A stretch of DNA of 64,000 nucleotides from Rhodeus uyekii (taxonomy: Eukaryota > Chordata > Actinopteri > Cypriniformes > Acheilognathidae). A program made the translations under genes and the position numbers. Below are positions 14,266 through 25,622 of this stretch, piece after piece. Location of the stretch: contig JAWRVZ010000028.1 of NCBI GenBank assembly GCA_037043235.1, positions 2,599,001 through 2,663,000 of the forward strand, read 5' to 3'. The first letter of the stretch is position 1. Each line of letters opens with the position of its first letter. A model generated the notes under the pieces. The model was given only the letters and a program-made list of their open reading frames with translations, was not told the origin of the DNA and did no database searches.

Positions 14266-14643
14266 TAGTGATCCCTCGTTTATTGCGGTTAATGTGGACC
14301 GGAACCCCCCACGATAGGTGAAAATCCACGAAGTAGTATCAGCCAATCAGCTCACGGGTTACATCCACTCGCGCTCTCATTTGTTGATCTCGCGCCGGGA
14401 ACCAATCACGTGCTTTGTCTGAGTGCCCGCGGGTGTGTACAAAGCTTCATTGGCGAGTTTCTCTTTGTCTGGCATCCTGGGAAACCGTATCTCTCGCATC
14501 ACGAAAAAACAACGCTGCTTTCCTCAATACGGCTGCCGCTATGGCGGTATTTTAGAATTTTTATTTTTCAATAAATACTTTTGAAAAATCCGAGATGCAC
14601 TGAGGCCGCGAAACTTGAACCGCGAAGTGGCGAGGGATTACTG
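14266..14643. mobile_element. Tigger/pogo-like MITE, copy 1
   Basis: About 378 bp with inverted ends: AGTGATCCCTCGTTTATTGC on the left, CGAGGGATTACTG on the right, flanked by TA-type ends. Nearly the same element recurs at 37627-38000. Non-coding. Confidence 0.75.
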
Positions 14644-15650
14644 TGTGTATATATGTATATGTATATATACACACACACACACACATCTTTGTAAATAATA
14701 TTTGTACTATTATTTATATTTTGTATAATAAAATGTTTAATTAAAATAATAAATTTGTTACAGGTATTATAATAATTACATTTAATTATTGTCATAAATA
14801 CATTTAACAAATATAAGTCTTTAAAACTAATTGTGCAAATGGATATAAGGCTTATGAGCAGCTGCTATAACCCTACCTAGGTGTCTTCAAGTCAGGCACA
14901 AAAAATAGAAAGTCTTCCAGGTAAATCACAGCAAGAACTCTCTGAGGCTTCACCTCGAGCTACAGCATCTTTTTTCATCTCATAAAAAAAATCCTCCTTT
15001 CCTTCTTACTTTGTTTCATTTACTCATAAAATATTTTTTCCCCACCTGTGCTGAGATTATTTACAACCAAACAGCCATTAAGAATTCATATGATCCAGCA
15101 TGCAACAAAGTCACACATGTCCTTGAGAAAAAGCTTGTCTACAGTCTGTAAAAAACCAACCCCTCTTTTACAAGACATAAGAGGGGTGGGGCTTACAATG
15201 ATTCACTTTCACCTTGATTGAACTGACAAAACCAAGCAGTCTAAACTCAAACCAGTACCACTAAAATAACTACAGTAACCCATTCCGCTAAATAGGACTG
15301 CAGACACCATGAGTTCAACTCATTTCATTACCTTACAGTAAAGGTCTTACTACCCAACCTACAGACCATAAAGACCCCACAAATCACTTTATGATTGTCT
15401 AGCTTTTTTTACTAGTAACAACATACTTCCCACTGAAACAGGAAGTTTGGACGAGACATTTTAAATATCTATTAGCCTTTAGCCAGATCACAGTCCTTAA
15501 ATGTGAATCACTAAGAGCTGGGTGATATTTGGAGGAAGGACACAAATCTGTAGTACAAGGTAAAACATCAATATTTTTAGTCCCTTTCCCAGTATATTTC
15601 CCAAATTGTCATTGTTTCTTTCATAAAGAGGCCACAAGGCAAATGGTCAA

Positions 15651-15700
15651 TTTACATTTATGCATTTGGGAGACGCTTTTATCCAAAACGACTTGCATTG
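15651..15700 (-). repeat. SINE tail fragment beside bcl2 exon
   Basis: The 3' tail (TGCATTTGGGAGACGCTTTT, ATCCAAAACGACTTGCATTG) of the tRNA-derived SINE found elsewhere in the window. It ends 90 bases past the bcl2 donor. Confidence 0.65.
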
Positions 15701-15790
15701 GAATCATTGGACTGTTATTTAAGCTTCAGCTGCAGAGGTGAAGCAATGAATGACCGGGCAAAGGTCACGACCATTTGACCATAAACTTAC

Positions 15791-16345
15791 CCAACCTCCA
15801 TTTTCCTCGATCCAGTTTTGCAGTGGCCCGTTCAGGTAGTCTGTCATCCAGTGTGCAATATTATCTACCTGGGACGCCATCTCCCGGTTGACGCTCTCCA
15901 CACACATGGTCCCACCAAACTCGAAGAAAGCCACGATCCTCCCCCAGTTCACTTCGTCCCTAAAGAGCTCTTCAGCCACGGTCAAGAAGCTGCGTTGCGC
16001 TGCAGTGGGACTAAATATCATCTGGTGGGACATCTCCTCAAATTCACGCTGGTACATCCTTTCGATCTCGTCTCCAGCCTCGCGTAACACCCGGTAGAGC
16101 CTAAAATGAGGGTCTGAACGGGTAAGCCGGTGGGCTATCAGGCATTCAGAGTTGTTCCCCCCGCCGGCTGAGGGTGCCTGAAGCCTCCTGTCAGAGTTTG
16201 GAGAGGAGTCCTCCACGCCTTTACTAAAGGTGTCGTCGTCTTCCGCAGAAGACTGGAGTTTCCATACATATCCCCTCTTTAAAAGTTTGTGATTGAGGTA
16301 TTTCTCCACAATATTCCGATTGTCATAGCGAATTTCGTTGGCCAT
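15791..16345 (-). CDS. bcl2: bcl2: apoptosis regulator Bcl-2, first coding exon
   Basis: Anti-apoptotic guardian of the mitochondrial outer membrane and ER that sequesters BH3 proteins, BAX and BAK. The exon gives residues 1-185 and ends TGG|GTAAGT in phase 0, exactly where the mammalian BCL2 exon ends (GGW). BH4 spans about 8-28 (NRNIVEKYLNHK, then KRGYVW), followed by a short, variable, acidic loop (31-78). BH3 is at 83-94 (LYRVLREAGDEI), BH1 at 126-145 (NWGRIVAFFEFGG) and the BH2 start at 177-185 (NWIEENGGW). The start context is AACGATGG, a good Kozak match. The last exon (rest of BH2 and the tail anchor, about 40 residues) was not found between 1 and 15,790. It is Bcl-2 rather than Bcl-xL by the N-terminus and loop. 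Reading frame intact. Confidence 0.95.
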
Positions 16346-16707
16346 CGTTATTCAAAAAGATCAAAACGAGCGCGAGCAGAAAAGAGACGGTTATTCGAAG
16401 TACATGGTAAAGGGGGGAAAAGTCTCTCACAGAGAAAGGCTCAGACAACATTCAAATTCACATCGCGTTGACGTGATTTTTCTCATTGAAATGCAATTTT
16501 AAGGGAAATACTATAACTGAGTAACACATTCATTGGTTATAACTTTACCCGTCTGCAAACCTGCATGTCCAGCGCGCGCCGATGATGGATAGATAACCCG
16601 ATAGATTGGCCGTTGCTGCAACGCGCGCGGTCAAGATCCAAGCGCGGCGCGAGGAATGCCTGTTCCCAGCTCAGACTCACTGCGCTTATATCCCACTGAA
16701 CCACCAG

Positions 16708-16743
16708 CCAATAGCGAAACAAAAAAACGACGTCGTTGACGTT
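16708..16743 (-). promoter_or_regulatory. bcl2 upstream CCAAT and CRE-like sites
   Basis: About 365 bases before the start codon there is CCAAT (16708-16712), then the palindrome ACGACGTCGT (16727-16736) and an adjoining TGACGTT. These resemble cAMP-response elements. Mammalian BCL2 is known to respond to CREB through such a site. Function is inferred from position only. Confidence 0.4.
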
Positions 16744-17096
16744 GCGAGCTCGAAAAGGGAAAACACGCTGTATTACAGATTATTCCATTGACATTCGAGG
16801 TCCCAAAAAAGACGGAAGAGAAAATGCAACCAAGTCAGAGTACGAAGAAGCACTTTTGCTGTGTGTAAAATGCACAAGTATATTTCCACGCTCTTTGGCA
16901 CAATGGCGTTTTTCCGACGGATCGTGCAGAAATTAAGCGTGCTCTGTCACGGCCAACGAATGACATCGAGACAGGCTCGTTCATTGAAGCAAGGTTTGGA
17001 CTGTTGTTGAAACTGAACACTGTTTGAAAGATAGTCTCAAAAGGGGGCGGCACTTCCTGTACGTCACACCATTCATTTCTTTTGGTGTAGTAGCTT

Positions 17097-17395
17097 ACTA
17101 TGACTCCAGATGCAGAGTCTTTATGGCGTCTGAGTTTGTGTTTGAAGTGCACTCCTTTGCATTCCTTTCAGCTTCGTCAAAGCTTCTTTTCATCATTCCC
17201 TCAGGACTCCATACTTCAGGCGTGTCTTTAAGTACAAGCTTCTCACATTTTGACAAATAATTTTTCATTAGAGGAGCTAGGAAGCGACGTAACACATTTT
17301 TGTCTGTTGAGCTCAGTGTTTTTTGTGTGTGTTGATTCAGTGCAATGTGTCTCAAACTTAAGAGACTATATAGCTAGATTATAGATAGATAGCCT
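17097..17395. repeat. Tandem duplication, unit 1
   Basis: A roughly 300-base unit upstream of bcl2, repeated at 17432-17725 at about 80-85 percent identity by eye. Both units keep an open minus-strand frame (KCEKLVLKD, SPEGM, RSFDEAERN) and an open plus-strand frame. I do not recognise either peptide. Confidence 0.7.
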
Positions 17396-17431
17396 AGATA
17401 GACAGATGAACAGACCGATCAACAGTATATG

Positions 17432-17725
17432 ATTCTCCAGATGCAGAGTATTTATGGCATCTGAGTTTGTGTTTGAAGTGCACTTCTTTTCATTCCTTTC
17501 AGCTTCGTCAAAGCTTCTTCTCAACATTCCCTCAGGACTTGACACTTCAGGAATGTCTTTAAGCACAAGCTTCTCACATTTTGTCATAAATTTTCATTCG
17601 GGGGAACTTGGAAGCGTCATAACAGATTTTGTCTGTTGAACACTGTGGTTTTTGTGTATTTTTGTTTTTTTTCAGTGCAATACCTCAAACTTAGAGACTA
17701 GATAGACAGACCGATAGACAATCAG
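17432..17725. repeat. Tandem duplication, unit 2
   Basis: Second unit. It differs from unit 1 at many positions that change amino acids in the shared frame, so coding constraint looks weak. The units are joined by short ATAGATAGAT-type sequence. Confidence 0.7.
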
Positions 17726-17782
17726 GTACTACTTTTAAATCCCTGTTGTTAAATTGACTTGTGGTTATTGGATATTGTTCAG

Positions 17783-17930
17783 CTTTCCTTTAGCTCAACC
17801 AGTAGAGCATTGGTGCTTGTAACACCAAGGTCATAGGTTCGATCCCAGGGAAAGCAAGAACTGATTCAATGTGTTCCTTGAATGCAATGTAAGTCGCTTT
17901 GGATAAAAGTGCTAAATGCATAAAATGTAA
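17783..17930 (+). repeat. tRNA-derived SINE, copy 1
   Basis: Pol III A-box-like (TAGCTCAACCAGTAGAGCAT) and B-box (GGTTCGATCCC) head, then a unique body and the tail GTCGCTTTGGATAAAAG. Not a functional tRNA gene: it lacks a foldable acceptor stem and is repeated. Confidence 0.85.
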
Positions 17931-18373
17931 CCACCTAATGTGCAATGTGTCTACTTGGGTAGTTGACATGACATTTCAAGCAGTGATTGTGACTTCATCT
18001 AATACTATTTTAAGCACTACATTAAATATTTAGACTTTTATATTAAATGTATCATACATAACTAGTTGTGTGACTGTTGCAAAGCAATGCAAATTTGTGT
18101 AAAATACAATAAATAAACACCTAAGATATGCACCTTTTTTTTACACAGACACACTTATAAAAAAAGCTAATTTAGGTACTTGAAAGGTTATTGGATTAAC
18201 TCCTCAGCCAATAACACGCTCTCTCACACCATCTGCCCCAGCCAATCATGTTAATGCATATTAAATTCGAGTAGTCAGGTATCAGGTTAAATGTACCAGC
18301 ACACATGCTTTGTTCTCAGTACAAACAGTACAAAGCCAGAATACTGAAGCAGCTCTGAGTTTAATTCAGTGCA

Positions 18374-18379
18374 TTTATT
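18374..18379 (-). terminator. cox4 paralogue poly(A) signal candidate
   Basis: AATAAA on the minus strand about 110 bases past the stop codon, consistent with the short 3' UTR usual for COX4 genes. An AATAAA also overlaps the stop codon itself but is too close to be the likely signal. Confidence 0.5.
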
Positions 18380-18490
18380 TGGATTCACAGGTATACATTT
18401 TAAGGCTGCCGGCTACACAGCATTATTGAGTTTGGAACGTCTCATTAATGCAAACCTCGATACATTCTCAGTTATTATATTGGAATGCAT

Positions 18491-18624
18491 TTATTTCCAC
18501 TGTTTATTTTCATAGTCCCACTTATTAGAGAACCCGTGAACGGGGTTCACTCTCATATCTATCATCCTCTGCGTCTGCTGGTCGACCCACTCTTGAGACA
18601 AAGTGTGCGGAACATCACCATACA
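18491..18624 (-). CDS. cox4i2-like: cox4 paralogue, last coding exon
   Basis: A 134-nt exon, acceptor TTTTGCAG. It encodes VYGDVPHTLSQEWVDQQTQR, MIDMRVNPVHGFSNKWDYEN and KQWK, with TAA at 18493-18491. It is the intermembrane-space tail of COX4 and ends as the family does. Confidence 0.95.
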
Positions 18625-21600
18625 CTGCAAAACAGAGACAACTAAATTGGTGCCATGAAGAAAAAATGTAGAGAAATTCTAGGTCAAACACAAGTCATCC
18701 AAATATGATAATTCTGTTGTCATTTGCTCACCTTCATGAGTAGGAATTTTCATTTTAAACTATAACTTTAATGAATGCCCTTCATTTATAATGTATTCCT
18801 TTATTTCACAGAATAACCAAATAAAACGTAACTTATTAATGGTTTAAAAGGCTTAAGATAAAACTCTAGTAAATCATTCGATTAAAAAAAGCTTAAAAGA
18901 TGTTAGGTGTGAAAGACAGTTATTGTGCAAAGTCCCCTTGTATTTTCCCCATAAGTGGAACTGTAGGCCTGTCAGCAGAAAAAAGAAAAAAAAAACAGAT
19001 AGTCAGCAACTGAAGTGTCCTAACAGAGGGCAGCACCTGCCAGCTCATTCTCTTCTGCAGGGGTTTAATCCACCCAGTGAAGAGCAAGAGACAAAAAAAA
19101 AATTACAGAGAAGAATTATGTCTGCATGCCATGCACAAACACGTCTACTAATACCACAGACCTGGTTCATATAAAAATAAAGCTAATAAATATGCAAATA
19201 CACTCGGTCAAAAAAAGGTTGCAGTTGTGTAGCCATAATATTCCTTAACTAAATCATACGAATGATGCATTAAAAATTGTTATACAGTAGAGTTCAAAAG
19301 TCCAAAACATGTGTCCATTATTAAAAAGTTTTTTAATACTTTAATATTATATAAAACATGATATATTATTATATATTTTCTACATTTTGTTTTTATAACA
19401 CTTTACAATAAGACTTTGTTAGTTAATGTTCCTAACATGAACTAACAATGAACAAAACATTTGTTTCAATATATTTTTTTAATCTTTGTTAATGTTTGTT
19501 AATAAAAATACAGTCGTTCATTGTTTGCTCATGATAGTAATCATTGCATTAATTAATGTTAACAAATGCTACTTTTGATTTTAATCTAGTATTAGTAAAT
19601 GCTGAAATGTTGAAGTGAACATTAATTTAGATTAATAAATGCTGTAGAAGTACAGTTCGTTCTTAATGTTAACTAATCAAACCTTATTGTAGTTATTAAG
19701 TATAACCAAGAATTTACGAAATATTTATTTTCATATTTTCTCTGAAATCTCACTTTGATTTTCAGTGGCACTGCATTGTAATTTTTGCACTGAACATGCA
19801 AGAGTTCTGATGTGATTGATCTTTCCTTATTTTACATCACAAAAATCGGGTGTTTCAACGGGTGTGTAGACTTATATACATATATATATATATATATAAA
19901 CTTTCTGTTTATGTCCAGGTTTAAATTTTGAATCCCATTATTTCAGTGTGGACTGGTTTATATTCTGTCCCTCCCCTTTTGAGAGCCCTCAAGGCAGGTA
20001 TGGTTTCTGCCACATAAACAACAATAAAAAGATTATGAAATGCAGATCTTTTTCTCTTTTCTTTTTGCCAGGTGGAGTCAGTGCACCTGCCCTGAGGTAT
20101 GTGAAGGAAATTCAGTTCAGTTTTTGGGCAGTCACGGGGCAGAGATTCCTGCAAGAAACTGCACACTGTATCCCAGGTGGCTCTCCAAAAAAAAAAGATG
20201 GTCCAGTTTATCTCCTCTTTAAAGCCTGACAATTGCTTAAGTCAACCTCAGACGAGTCTTAATACCCAGCTCTAATGAGTTTGAAGAACTGCGCCCCAGA
20301 GCACAGTTGTTCAAGTCACAACATGAGCCAGAAAATGTGGGAAATACCCAACGCTCAACCGACAACCGACTTTTGGACTTCTGTACCTTTCTCGCTTTGA
20401 CGCGGCTACACCCCTACCTCTCCCCCCATAAGGATCCTCAACAAACTTTTGTTCTCACAGTTTCTCTGTTTTCTTCCCTCCCTGCATTATATTCCTCTAC
20501 TGTATCTCTCCTGAGGTGATGCAGCATTGACTTCCTTCCTCAAAGAACTGGGGCTTCTGAGACTGAGATGGAGGAGACTCGTCTGCTTCCGACAAGAAAT
20601 CTCTCACTTATACAAACACACACACACAACCACACAATGCACACTCATTCTGTTTTAAACATGTCAACTGTTTTCCATCCGTCTTAGACACACAGCCTTG
20701 GAAATCTTCTTATCATTCGTGAAGAAGTTCAGCTGGGTCTAAAGGGATTCCTGAACTGAAGCCGGGGCTCAAACACGTAAATCTTTCCCCTCTTTTCTGC
20801 TCCTTTAAACCGCTGACTGCAAAACACAACCCAGCCCAATTATTTCAGCTGAGGGAATGCAGCTGGAGTGTGTGCTGCAGGTAAAAGGCAGAGCGGATTC
20901 CTCCATCTGACATGTGAAATCAGAGCGATCTGTACTCTGAGATCTTTCTGATGGTCACATTAGAGGAAAGGGATAAAAATGAAAGGGCACAAAGAACAAA
21001 ATCCAAGTGGAAATCACTGGCAGGGAACTCTAAGTGAGGTTTTGAGCCTTAATTTAGCAGAAGCCAATACGTTATGTTGGTTTTGGATTCAATGACTGTC
21101 TCAGATGAATAAATAAATCATCAACTCAATTAAATCCACCCGTTTCTCACATCAAAGCAACTGAGTGTATCAGTAATGATGAAATGCAAGTTTTAAAGCT
21201 TTCCTGCCATAATCTCAATGAAATCCATTAATGTCAGCATAAAAAGAAGTTGCGATAGTCTTTTCTTCCCTATTGTGACATCTATTGAGTGAACTTTTTT
21301 GAGAAAAAGTGTAGGGTGTGACTTGATTTTGTCCATTGCGAATTGATTGGTCATTGGTTCGTTGTCGTTTGCTAATGCTGTGATCTCTCGTTTTTGATAA
21401 GTTGTACAGCCCTCATGCCAGTAAAGCATGTCATCACAGAAGAGATGGTGTTGCAAGAGAGAGGGGAAGTTCATTTGATTAAAGATTATGAGGGGACAAA
21501 GAGTTTAAAAAGAAGTGCATGGATAAATACTTGAATATTCTATAAAAAAAGATGACTTTATGGAAGTCAAGTCGACTTAAAGAATCATTTAGGCTAGAGG

Positions 21601-22072
21601 ATGTATATGTGTAAACATATTCATATATAAACCCACCATAGACACGCTGCCACCAGACCAGCAGTCCTGTAAAGCCAAAGAAGAAGAACATTCCTCCAAG
21701 TACAGTCATCCACTCTTTGGAGCCTTTCCTCATCTCTGGAAACGACAGCTCATGTGTGAGTCTGTATACTGGAAAGAAAGACACACCACAAAGGACAATA
21801 GTTGGATTTAGTAGATTGCCCTGCTTGCAGGCACACTTGAAGGGCAAGGTGGTTTGCCACCATTCAACTCAAACAGTTGAACAACGGTGCCATCTGGTGG
21901 TAAGGACATCTTTATACCTGAGGCTAAATGAGTTTCATTAGCATATCCAGCATTATCACTATAATTCCCAAGACCCATGACCCATTTACTATATTAACAA
22001 TTTAGCCGAGAGGGATCTTACCCAGGTAAAAATCATCTATTATACATCACCATATCGTGTGTGAGTGTGCAT

Positions 22073-22122
<50 letters not shown>

Positions 22123-23208
22123 CAAAAGGTAATGGAAGAGAATGTAATATATAATAAAAAAGATATAATACTCTTAAAATAGACAATAAATTGTTAAAAT
22201 ATTAATCAAGTATCAAATAATAATAACATCCTCTGTTGTTCAAAGGTTTGGGGTCTGTGGGATTTTTAAAATGCTTTTGAAATAAGTCTCTTATGCTTAC
22301 CAATGCTGCATTTAGTTGATTAAAAGTACAGTAAAAACATAAAACATGCAGTCAAAATACATAGTAATAATTAATATATTTTTTATGTTTAATAAATGGA
22401 TTCCTGTCAAGTAATTCTTATTACTCTAGGCTTCAGTATCAGACTTGAGCCTTCAGAAATAATTATATTATGCTAATTTGATGTTTAAAATACCATTAGT
22501 ATTTAATAATATTTAATATAAGTATTGTTATTCTCAATGTTGAAAACAGTTGTAATGCTTAATATTTTTGTGAATACTGCAATATTATATATTATAAATA
22601 TTTAATATGATATTTTTTTAAATAATTTGTATAACAGTGAAAAAGTATTTATTTTTATTTATTTATTTAATGTTACCTTGTCAAATTAAAAGTATTATTG
22701 AGAAATAAAATCATATGTATGTATATGTATATTATCATATATATATATGTATCATATGTATATCATATTTTCCTTACAGTACCTCCTTACACTAAAAATG
22801 CAGAAGACGTCAAATCAGCATGTTTATACAGCTAAAGTACAATGTAGTCAAATGTAGTCTTTCAGGATCCCTCTGAATGAATACAGTAACAGTTTCCTCC
22901 ACACCCAGGTTCAAAGTTTACTCTCCACTTGTAATAAAAAAGGTTGTATTAAGCCATAGATTAAAAAACTAAAACGTTAGCCTTAGCCACACAGATTTAC
23001 TAGCTAGTTTCTCCTCCTTGCTGAGCTGGGTCCACGGCCCCTTCTCTTTCTCTTTGAGTTTCTTCTGTTCGACACTCAGATTTCTGACAAATGGAACATC
23101 TGGCAATGGAGTGTCCAGACGGTTGTTGTACTGAGGAGCGGAGCAATCAAGCACATCAACATCTGAGGACAAATACAGAAGTACAAGAACATTTAAAGAA
23201 CTATAGTC

Positions 23209-23286
<78 letters not shown>

Positions 23287-23429
23287 GTGAGTGACAGGTG
23301 GATGGTCTCTAAGGCTTTGGAGAGTGTGCTGTCACCATGAGTATGTGCAGCCCAGGCGCCAGATGAAGTTGACACCCTCCTCCAGAATCCAGACTGCAGT
23401 CCTCGCATCAGTGACCGAGAAGCCAGCAT
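18491..23429 (-). CDS. cox4i2-like: Cytochrome c oxidase subunit 4 (COX4), COX4I2-like paralogue, complete
   Basis: Nuclear-encoded subunit of respiratory complex IV in the inner mitochondrial membrane, where subunit 4 tunes oxygen consumption to ATP/ADP. Coding exons: 23429-23336, 23162-23001, 21768-21637, 18624-18491. They join in phase as 522 nt, giving 173 residues (human isoforms are 169 and 171). Residues 1-31 form a basic, acid-free mitochondrial presequence (MLASRSLMRGLQ, then SGFWRRVST). KEKEKGPWTQLSKEEK is the matrix helix, about 106-125 (MTVLGGMFFFFGFTGLLVWW) is the single membrane span, and the end is KWDYENKQWK. WTQL and WWQRVY resemble mammalian COX4I2, but the COX4I2 Cys at the membrane-span start is Gly here. 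Its neighbour is bcl2, whereas mammalian COX4I2 lies next to BCL2L1, so it may be a separate duplicate. Confidence 0.93.
18625..21636 (-). other. cox4 intron 3
   Basis: A 3-kb intron with no other gene seen. It holds a hAT-like MITE copy (19396-19692) and short AT-rich stretches. The open frames around 19.9-20.5 kb lack codon structure and splice context. Confidence 0.6.
19396..19692. mobile_element. hAT-like MITE (ACACTTTACAATAAG ends), copy 1
   Basis: Inverted ends TAACACTTTACAATAAG and ACCTTATTGTAG around an AT-rich body full of TTAATGTTAAC words. The same family is present at 35588-36230. Confidence 0.65.
21637..21768 (-). CDS. cox4i2-like: cox4 paralogue, third coding exon (membrane span)
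   Basis: A 132-nt exon, acceptor CTTTCCAG, donor GTGGGT. It encodes YRLTHELSFPEMRKGSKEW and then the membrane helix ending LLVWWQRVY. The family signature EM-x-G-S-x-EW just before the helix is present. Confidence 0.94.
22078..22118. repeat. (TA)n microsatellite
   Basis: Pure TA dinucleotide run. Confidence 0.95.
22235..22700. repeat. Dispersed fish repeat (AAAGTTTGGGGTC family), copy 1
   Basis: Contains TTCAAAGGTTTGGGGTCTG, TGCATTTAGTTGATTAAAAG, TTGAAAACAGTTGTAATGCT and related words shared with copies at 24438-24815, 38034-38430, 41925-42305 and 62650-62800. Non-coding, AT-rich and diverged. Confidence 0.65.
23001..23162 (-). CDS. cox4i2-like: cox4 paralogue, second coding exon (matrix domain)
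   Basis: A 162-nt exon, acceptor GTCCTCAG, donor GTAAAT. It encodes DVDVLDCSAPQYNNRLDTPL, PDVPFVRNLSVEQKK and LKEKEKGPWTQLSKEEKLA. The pattern of aromatic, Asp-x-Pro-Leu-Pro, then KEKEK-W-L matches the COX4 family. Confidence 0.93.
23214..23286. repeat. (GATA)n microsatellite inside cox4 intron 1
   Basis: About 18 GATA units. The intron (23163-23335) is only 173 bases, so the array makes up over 40 percent of it. Confidence 0.95.
23336..23429 (-). CDS. cox4i2-like: cox4 paralogue, first coding exon (mitochondrial presequence)
   Basis: The acceptor TTCTTAG sits directly before the ATG at 23429-23427, so the 5' UTR must come from an upstream exon. It encodes 31 residues, basic with no acidic residue (MLASRSLMRGLQ ... 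WRRVSTSSGAW), and ends with one base of an Asp codon. Donor GTGACA. The open frame continues into a GATA repeat in the intron, which is not coding. Confidence 0.9.
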
Positions 23430-23641
23430 CTAAGAACAATGGTAACATGAATTGCCCAAAAAGAAATCACACAGAGATCAGCACGACAATGGTCTCAAAA
23501 CCTGGATCTGACTTTCTGCTCTTTTACTACAGTTTCCACTATGTTCAAAAGTACTGGTTCTACACTAATTATGTCAGATTTGATCATTCATAGTAATTTA
23601 GAATGAACTAAACTAGTGAACTAATTTAATTTATACTTATC

Positions 23642-24385
23642 TACAGTAATAACTTGAGATACGAGCATAATCCATTCCAGGACTGAGCTTGTGACTTGAG
23701 TTGCTCGTATCTCAAATCATTTTTTCCTATAAAAAATGACAGAAAAAAATTAATCCATTCCGGCCCTCTAAAAAAAATCCCTTATTAGTGCTAATAACAA
23801 TGAAAAAACATGTTTTTAATTGCTATAGAGACATACACACACACACAAAATGATGGTAAGGATTCCTGTGATTTAAAATAAAATGTCGTTTTAATTATGA
23901 GTTCTTACCTTCGAGACAGATGATACAGTAGCGGCGGAGAAAGGAGGGATTAAGTAGATTACATAGATAAAGCAAACACTATACGGAAAACTTGCAGAAG
24001 ATGCGTATGGAAGTCGACAATGGCGAAAAATCCATGCCAAAAAGAAAAGAACACAAAACTGATGTTTGCATGCGCATAAATTACATATAATATATCAGAT
24101 CTACACACGAAAAAACGGGAACCCGCAAGCTCATTTTAATCCCTTGCACACGCCTGACATCTCATCTGCAGCAATACTCTTCTCTCGACTGCTGTTTTTG
24201 CTCGCGCAAACACTTTTATTTTAGTCGACGAACATGTGAAGTGAACGAGTGAGAGCGTGGGCTCCGAGTACTTCACCACCTGTAAGCGTGCTCGTATCTC
24301 AAATATTTACTCGTATCTCAAAGCAAAACTTTGCTCAAAGACTTGCTTGTATGTCGGGATACTCGTATCTCAAGGTATTACTGTA
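23642..24385. mobile_element. MITE with long inverted ends (GAGATACGAG)
   Basis: Left end TACAGTAATAACTTGAGATA; the right end is its inverse (TATCTCAAGGTATTACTGTA), with TA at both borders. Additional GAGATACGAG words lie inside both ends. 744 bp, no transposase. Tc/mariner-Tigger-like by termini. Lies between the cox4 coding exons and the candidate first exon. Confidence 0.75.
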
Positions 24386-24437
24386 CTTAAAACATACATT
24401 GCACATATTTATAGAGATCACACAATTTTGATGAATT

Positions 24438-24815
24438 GCTATCATTCAAAAGTTTAGGGCTGGTAAGAATTTTGTATGTTTTTCACTCAGGCTGCATTTA
24501 TTTGATCATAAATACAGTAAAAATACAGTACTATGAATACTCTAATATATTCCTGTGACCTAACACTGAATTTTCAGCAACATTCCTTCAGTCTTCAGTC
24601 ACATTCACTATCAGAAATCATTCTAATATGCTGATTTGCAACGCTAAAAACATTTCTTATATTTATCAATGTTAAAAAATAGTTGTGCTTCTTAAACGTT
24701 TTGTGGAAATCATAACATATTTTTGTCAGATTTTTTTTTAGATGCATAGAAAGTTCATGAAAACAGAACTGATCTGAGATAGAAATCAATGTAAAAGTCT
24801 TTATTGTCACTAATA
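24438..24815. repeat. Dispersed fish repeat (AAAGTTTGGGGTC family), copy 2
   Basis: Shares ATTCAAAAGTTTAGGGCTGG, GCTGCATTTATTTGATCA and CAGAAATCATTCTAATATGC with the other copies. Confidence 0.65.
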
Positions 24816-25387
24816 AAGACGAATAAAAAGTGATAGACCCAGCCAATGACATTGAATGGAACTTCTGCAAGGTTAATAGATGCAACTGGAAAATGTGAAA
24901 TAGGGAGATTAAAAGGGGCAGACACGCTTATGATTGTAACAGATCACATTTCATATCCATGCATCTGGCACATATGCTTGTCTTAAATATAAACTAGCAG
25001 GTATCGAGTCGGAGGTTTGGACTATGTGCTGTTTGTCACGTAGTGGAGTGGAATATTCTACTGCCGCTAAAATTAATTCAAGGGGCGTGACATCAATATC
25101 GAGCAAAGTGAAACAATACAAATCTAAATATAAAACCATCACGCGCACATTCTTTCAATATCTGCGAATTCTTGTAGTGATCCACTTTTCATGCAAACAC
25201 TGAGATATTTATATAATAATATACAGAATTAAATGTGATGATATTATTTATTCGACCACGCCCAACAGGTTATTCCAAGTTCAGAATTGTGCAAACAGAC
25301 TATTTCAGAAAGATTGTGCATTATCCAAAAGCGAAGACTATATCATTGAGCACATCAGCCAACAGTTGTATTTAAATCTATATGCAG

Positions 25388-25389
<2 letters not shown>

Positions 25390-25456
<67 letters not shown>
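25390..25456. repeat. (TA)n microsatellite
   Basis: About 33 TA units near the candidate cox4 first exon. Confidence 0.95.
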
Positions 25457-25460
<4 letters not shown>

Positions 25461-25622
25461 AAACATAACTGCGTATTACACTTAAGGAAATAATTTGTTT
25501 TTATCCTCATTCGAGAGGAAATGTTTTAACACACATCTGGAATAAAGAGTATGCAAAACAGCATCATTGAGTCTTTCTGAAACTCTGTTTTAGTACTCAA
25601 AACCAAATGTATGTGAATTTAC

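Noticed and set aside
1..15790. Second coding exon of bcl2 (rest of BH2 and tail anchor)
   Set aside because: Searched by eye on the minus strand for the DAFVE start and the hydrophobic tail; no convincing match. It probably lies outside the window.
18923..20519. Short open frames in cox4 intron 3
   Set aside because: No codon structure, no splice context and no known product.
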